Of a DNA stretch of 64,000 nucleotides, positions 61,933 to 64,000 are shown piece by piece. The stretch is from Limnomonas spitsbergensis. Taxonomy: Eukaryota > Chlorophyta > Chlorophyceae > Chlamydomonadales. Where the stretch lies: assembly GCA_037349105.1 (NCBI GenBank), contig JAYJMM010000114.1, forward strand, positions 6,129,501 to 6,193,500, in the 5' to 3' direction. How positions within the stretch are numbered: position 1 is the first letter of the stretch; each line of letters opens with the position of its first letter. Both the position numbers and the translations under genes were made by a program. The notes beneath the pieces are model-generated. The model made no database searches, was not told the DNA's origin, and worked only from the letters and a program-made list of their open reading frames with translations.

Positions 61933-63253
61933 AGGGTCAGGGTCAGGGTCAGGGTCAAGGTCAGGGTCAGGGTCAGGGTCAGGGTCAGGGTCAGGGTCAG
62001 GGTCAGGGTCAGGGTCAGGGTCAGGGTCAGGGTCAGGGTCAGGGTCAGGGTCAGGGTCAGGGTCAGGGTCAGGGTCAGGGTCAGCTAACTTCAAGATGCA
62101 TGTTAGATATCTACTGCAAAGAATATCAGGGGCCACTGATCCCATCGACACATGACAACGGTAGGTGATCCAACCCAATGGGGTGCCAGCTAACAGCCTG
62201 CTGGGGATTCAATGCCGATAGGTGGGCCTGGCTTGACAAGTCATGGCAATCAATGCATTTCATCTTCAATTCCACCATGCAGCTCCACTGCAGGACACGA
62301 ATTCAGTGGGTCTGATGGGTGGGGACCGAATGGATAAGTGTGAAGTCCCCACGTCTCGACTCGACTTGAAAAGTCAAGGCAAGGGCCATCCCGGCCGCCG
62401 CCCTCTGAGGCAAGGTAAGCGTCTATGTCAAGGACCAGTTCAGCGCAAAGCTGAGTGCCATGTCAGCACCAATGAAGTGCAAACCGGATTGCCACATCAG
62501 CACGCCATCAGCACAAAGCTGAGTGCCACATCAGCACCACATCAGCACCAAGATGTGTGTCCTGTCAGCACCACATTGGCAAATGTCGGCGCATGGCTAT
62601 CAGGCCCTGAGCATGCCTACCTCCTCAGACGCCACATCTTCATCATCCTCATCATCTGGCGCAACGAAGTCCTCGTCCGAGGAGCGAGGGTCGTCCCTTG
62701 CAGGGCTCCATACCTGTTTGCGCAGCTTGAAGTACGGGCTGGTGGGAACATGGTGCGCACCCGCTGCGGTGCGGCCAGCACGCCTCAACCTGCCACGTTG
62801 TCCCCGCTCTCCCTCATCGCCTGCACGCTCATCGTCGCGTTCTTCTGCTGCGGCAGTGCGGCGGGCTGAGACGCGGCGCCTTGCATCGGCCTTGCGCTTC
62901 TTTGGCTGCTTCCGAGGCCTGCCGCTGTGTCCCAAGTCGTCACCATCACCTGCCCCATCTCCACTGCTGCCGCCGCTACCGCTGGGTCCTGCCGGCACTC
63001 CCAGGGGCCGCTTAATCCCGCTCCGCCCATCCTCCGGGAATGCAGAGGAGGGGGCACCAACAGCACCGCCCGTCAAGGCTGACATCAGTGCCCAAGCCGC
63101 CGCATCGACCCCCTTTCCGTATTTGCCGCCGCCGCCGCCGCCATAACCATTGTCTTCAGAATCTCCGTCGCTGTCGTCGGTGAGCTCCGGACGCTCGCCC
63201 AGCTCGATGCAAGGAAGGCCGTTGAGGAAGTCACGGAGACCCTTTTCGCCCGC
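48220..63253 (-). CDS. DUF4211 - PIP - SIM - 5x GRF - 3x CCHC multi-zinc-finger protein (5' partial)
   Basis: Thirteen exons in transcript order, all phases agreeing, 1835 codons: 63253-62621, 61810-60474, 59765-59548, 57734-57599, 57186-57114 (or to 57018), 56449-55038, 53987-53721, 52917-52657, 52022-51723, 50958-50731, 50090-49644, 48810-48649, 48253-48220. Exon 1 has GRPRKQPKKRK (nuclear/AT-hook-like) and DEDFVAPDDEDDED. Exons 2-5 resemble DUF4211: CGLCNRKRNK, LILSGRPQDMHTG, YYVGSNCGDRVMLHHGLTHF. Exon 6 has a canonical PIP box QTSIRGYF (55744-55721) and the SUMO-binding-like VISLVDSDDD (55612-55583). Exons 6-11 encode five GRF zinc fingers of the TOP3A type (LCDCEPPEPCEQAW, NRMYFR|CGSGKCEFF) with A/Q/S-rich linkers. 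Exons 11-13 encode three C-x2-C-x4-H-x4-C knuckles, then KKRR and TGA. GRF and CCHC modules bind single-stranded DNA or RNA; the combination is unknown to me. No catalytic domain seen. The true start lies upstream. Confidence 0.75.
49054..49200. mobile_element. hAT-like MITE, 147 bp, in the penultimate-but-one intron of the zinc-finger gene
   Basis: Ends CAGTGCTGTGC and GCACAGCACTG are inverted repeats. The flanks TACAGCAT (49046-49053 and 49201-49208) are a perfect 8-bp target duplication. The interior has GTAATTACGG and CCGTAAT inverted words. Same family as 53423-53574. Confidence 0.88.
50090..55140 (-). repeat. Tandemly duplicated GRF exon-intron modules
   Basis: Half-GRF exons begin at 53987, 52917, 52022, 50958 and 50090, spaced 868-1070 bp. 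Each begins in phase with the single base that completes an arginine codon and starts with the second half of one GRF finger. The first four end with the first half of the next finger. Intron sequence is also shared (for example AAACAAAAC, GTGGCAACACTCATGCGT at 51364 and 52387). Each copy of the donor end (CTTCAG|GTGGGG) is followed inside the intron by one or two decayed copies of itself, at about 50595, 50660, 51590, 51650, 52590, 53650 and 54970. Confidence 0.88.
53423..53574. mobile_element. hAT-like MITE, 152 bp, between GRF exons
   Basis: Starts CAGTGCAGTGCC and ends GGCACAGCACTG. The flanks GTGAAAAT (53415-53422) and GTGAAAAA (53575-53582) match at 7 of 8 positions. Its interior is related to 49054-49200 in opposite orientation (GGACCGTAATTAC, TTACGGCGCAAT). 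It sits in the intron between the first and second full GRF exons. Confidence 0.8.
56640..56765. repeat. 21-bp-type intronic minisatellite (small cluster)
   Basis: CAGCTTCCCTACACCCTCYRR-like units, four or five diverged copies, just upstream (in the transcript sense) of exon 6 of the zinc-finger gene. The same motif forms a larger cluster in another intron of the same gene at 59985-60465. Confidence 0.65.
57735..59143 (-). repeat. 35-bp minisatellite, about 40 units, carrying a repeated 3' splice site
   Basis: Highly uniform 35-bp unit (plus-strand example 57771-57805) with GGCATGAGGAGGGCGGGGACC. In transcript orientation each unit reads a pyrimidine-rich CCCCGCCCTCCTCATGCCCAG followed by CCTTGC, which matches the real acceptor and first bases of exon 4 (57734). 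The array fills the 3' end of that intron and abuts the exon. One unit has a 1-bp deletion at about 58352. The minus strand is free of stops in the exon frame across the whole array. Confidence 0.93.
59200..59550 (-). repeat. About 45-bp repeats copying the exon 3 donor
   Basis: About nine diverged units, each with a version of CCTCACCTGCCATCAG (plus strand) and CCTAAACCCTACCCC. In transcript sense this is CTGATGGCAG|GTGAGG, the true donor of exon 3 at 59548. At least three upstream-strand copies (about 59290, 59377 and 59457) keep an intact GTGAG donor. Confidence 0.75.
59766..59895 (-). repeat. Duplicated acceptor region of exon 3
   Basis: GATCAACCTGGAGGAGTAGG then CAGGGAGG..GGCAACAGGA occurs at the true acceptor (59760-59805) and again, slightly changed (GATCAACCTGAAGGTGTAGG), at 59849-59892. 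Confidence 0.75.
59985..60465. repeat. 21-bp-type intronic minisatellite (large cluster)
   Basis: About 20 diverged units of AGCTTCCCTACACCYTCYAAC type directly downstream of the exon 2 donor of the zinc-finger gene. In the transcript sense it can be read as EGVGKLL heptads without stops. The splice that restores the DUF4211-like domain removes it. Confidence 0.8.
61818..62084 (-). repeat. (CCCTGA)n hexanucleotide array at an acceptor
   Basis: About 44 units of AGGGTC on the plus strand, with an internal GGGGTC subtype block at 61849-61931. In transcript sense, (CCCTGA)n and (CCCCGA)n run directly into the acceptor CTGTGGTCAG|GCCACC of exon 2 (61810), so the array replaces the usual pyrimidine tract. 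It is not the plant/algal telomere repeat. Confidence 0.9.
62085..62620. other. Remainder of intron 1 of the zinc-finger gene
   Basis: Contains a short repeated motif, TCAGCACCA/CATCAGCACC, five or six times at 62463-62575. No gene seen. Confidence 0.5.
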
Positions 63254-63740
63254 CTGGAAAGCATGGAAGAGAACTGAACGTACAATATAGCGGTACAGTA
63301 TACGTGGCTTGGATCCATAGAATTGCAAGTTGATCTGGAACAGCATGTGGTTTTACATCCATTAAGTTAGTTGGGGACATAACAAAGGCTGAAGGCCAAG
63401 GCATGAAAGCAACGTTGTTTCAGTCCTGGGCTAAACGGAAGTGCCCTTCATATCTGCAGCCCATTGGGCACCAAGAGGGCACGTGAGAGTTGGGGCAGAT
63501 CAGTAGTTACTGATCCTCCCTGCGGCCTCAACAGACTGGATGTTCCCTTCCTTTGCCCATTTCAGAGCATCCATTAATTTTCTGATTGTTCCCCCCTGAA
63601 GTATCATAAAACGTACTCATGGCCAGTTTCAGGCGATGCCTCTTTCTCAGCTCCCTCCCACGTTTTTATTTTATTTTATATTAATCCAAAACATATGAAT
63701 GGCATACAGGAAGCAAATGAGCCAGATGGACGCAATTTAC

Positions 63741-63851
63741 CTGCCCAAAGAAAGTTTCATTCATTGAGGGTTGGGCCCTCAACCCTAAACCCTTATTTGG
63801 AATGATGAATTTCAAATACGGATACCGGTACTGGTCGAGAAATGCAGGACC
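63741..63851 (-). CDS. Candidate upstream exon of the zinc-finger gene
   Basis: A 37-codon segment bounded by a good acceptor (AAGCTGCAG|GGTCCT) and donor (GGGCAG|GTAAAT), phase 0 at both ends, matching the phase-0 start of the next exon at 63253. It would read GPAFLDQYRYPYLKF and end NETFFGQ. No family match, and part of it contains a foldback (GAGGGCCCAACCCTC). More exons must lie beyond 64000 because no start is evident here. Confidence 0.3.
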
Positions 63852-64000
63852 CTGCAGCTTCACAGTGCTGGCGGTTGTTCGCGTACGGCATACAAATACG
63901 AAATGTCTTGCTTCTGCTCTGTATGCCCGTCCCTTCCTCACTCACTGGCCCTCAAGAAAAGCACTAGGGTACCCTACTGAAGTGGATCTTCTGGAGATGC

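Noticed and set aside
61711..62178. Asp-Pro or Gly-Ser repeat protein at the hexanucleotide array
   Set aside because: The frame that joins the neighbouring exons has stops in the array; the phase-correct acceptor lies just after it, so the array is intronic.

Overview
The window looks like nuclear DNA of a unicellular green alga, probably Chlorophyceae. It has intron-rich genes with canonical GT-AG introns (and one GC-AG), CAG/polyglutamine and alanine/glutamate-rich exons, a TGTAA-type poly(A) signal, abundant minisatellites and many small DNA transposons. I saw no operons, CRISPR array, rRNA or tRNA gene. All gene models were spliced by eye from exon phase and protein-family motifs, so they are predictions.

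Layout. (1) 1-14704: a very long 51-bp satellite with nested higher-order duplications, split at 10454-11703 by a non-autonomous hAT-like transposon with a perfect 8-bp target duplication. (2) 16353-27575: a tandem duplication of a gene with a split SAND-like DNA-binding domain. Copy 1 has exons 1-6 only. Copy 2 adds a basic/acidic exon 7 and a long charged coiled-coil exon 8. (3) 27576-32306: repeat-rich and gene-poor, with an unidentified degenerate ORF. (4) 32307-46436 (+): a 20-exon gene whose spliced product (1849 aa) resembles the meiotic chromosome-axis protein SYCP2 (Red1/ASY3 class). It has an armadillo-like N-terminus, an Spt16M/PH-like domain, a KKRK nuclear signal, long Q/A-rich disorder and a C-terminal coiled coil. 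(5) 48220-63253 (-), convergent with it and open at its 5' end: a 13-exon model (1835 codons) with an unusual chain of modules. These are a DUF4211-like domain, a PCNA-binding (PIP) motif, a SUMO-interaction motif, five GRF zinc fingers and three CCHC zinc knuckles. Every zinc motif is cut by an intron in the same phase and is complete only after splicing.

The two large genes lie tail to tail. One is a predicted meiotic axis protein and the other a predicted nuclear DNA- or RNA-binding protein with PCNA and SUMO docking motifs, so a shared role in recombination or repair is an attractive but untested inference. A second theme is that many introns contain tandem repeats that copy the neighbouring exon boundary, splice site included. 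The clearest case is a 35-bp array of about 40 units, each carrying the same 3' splice site.
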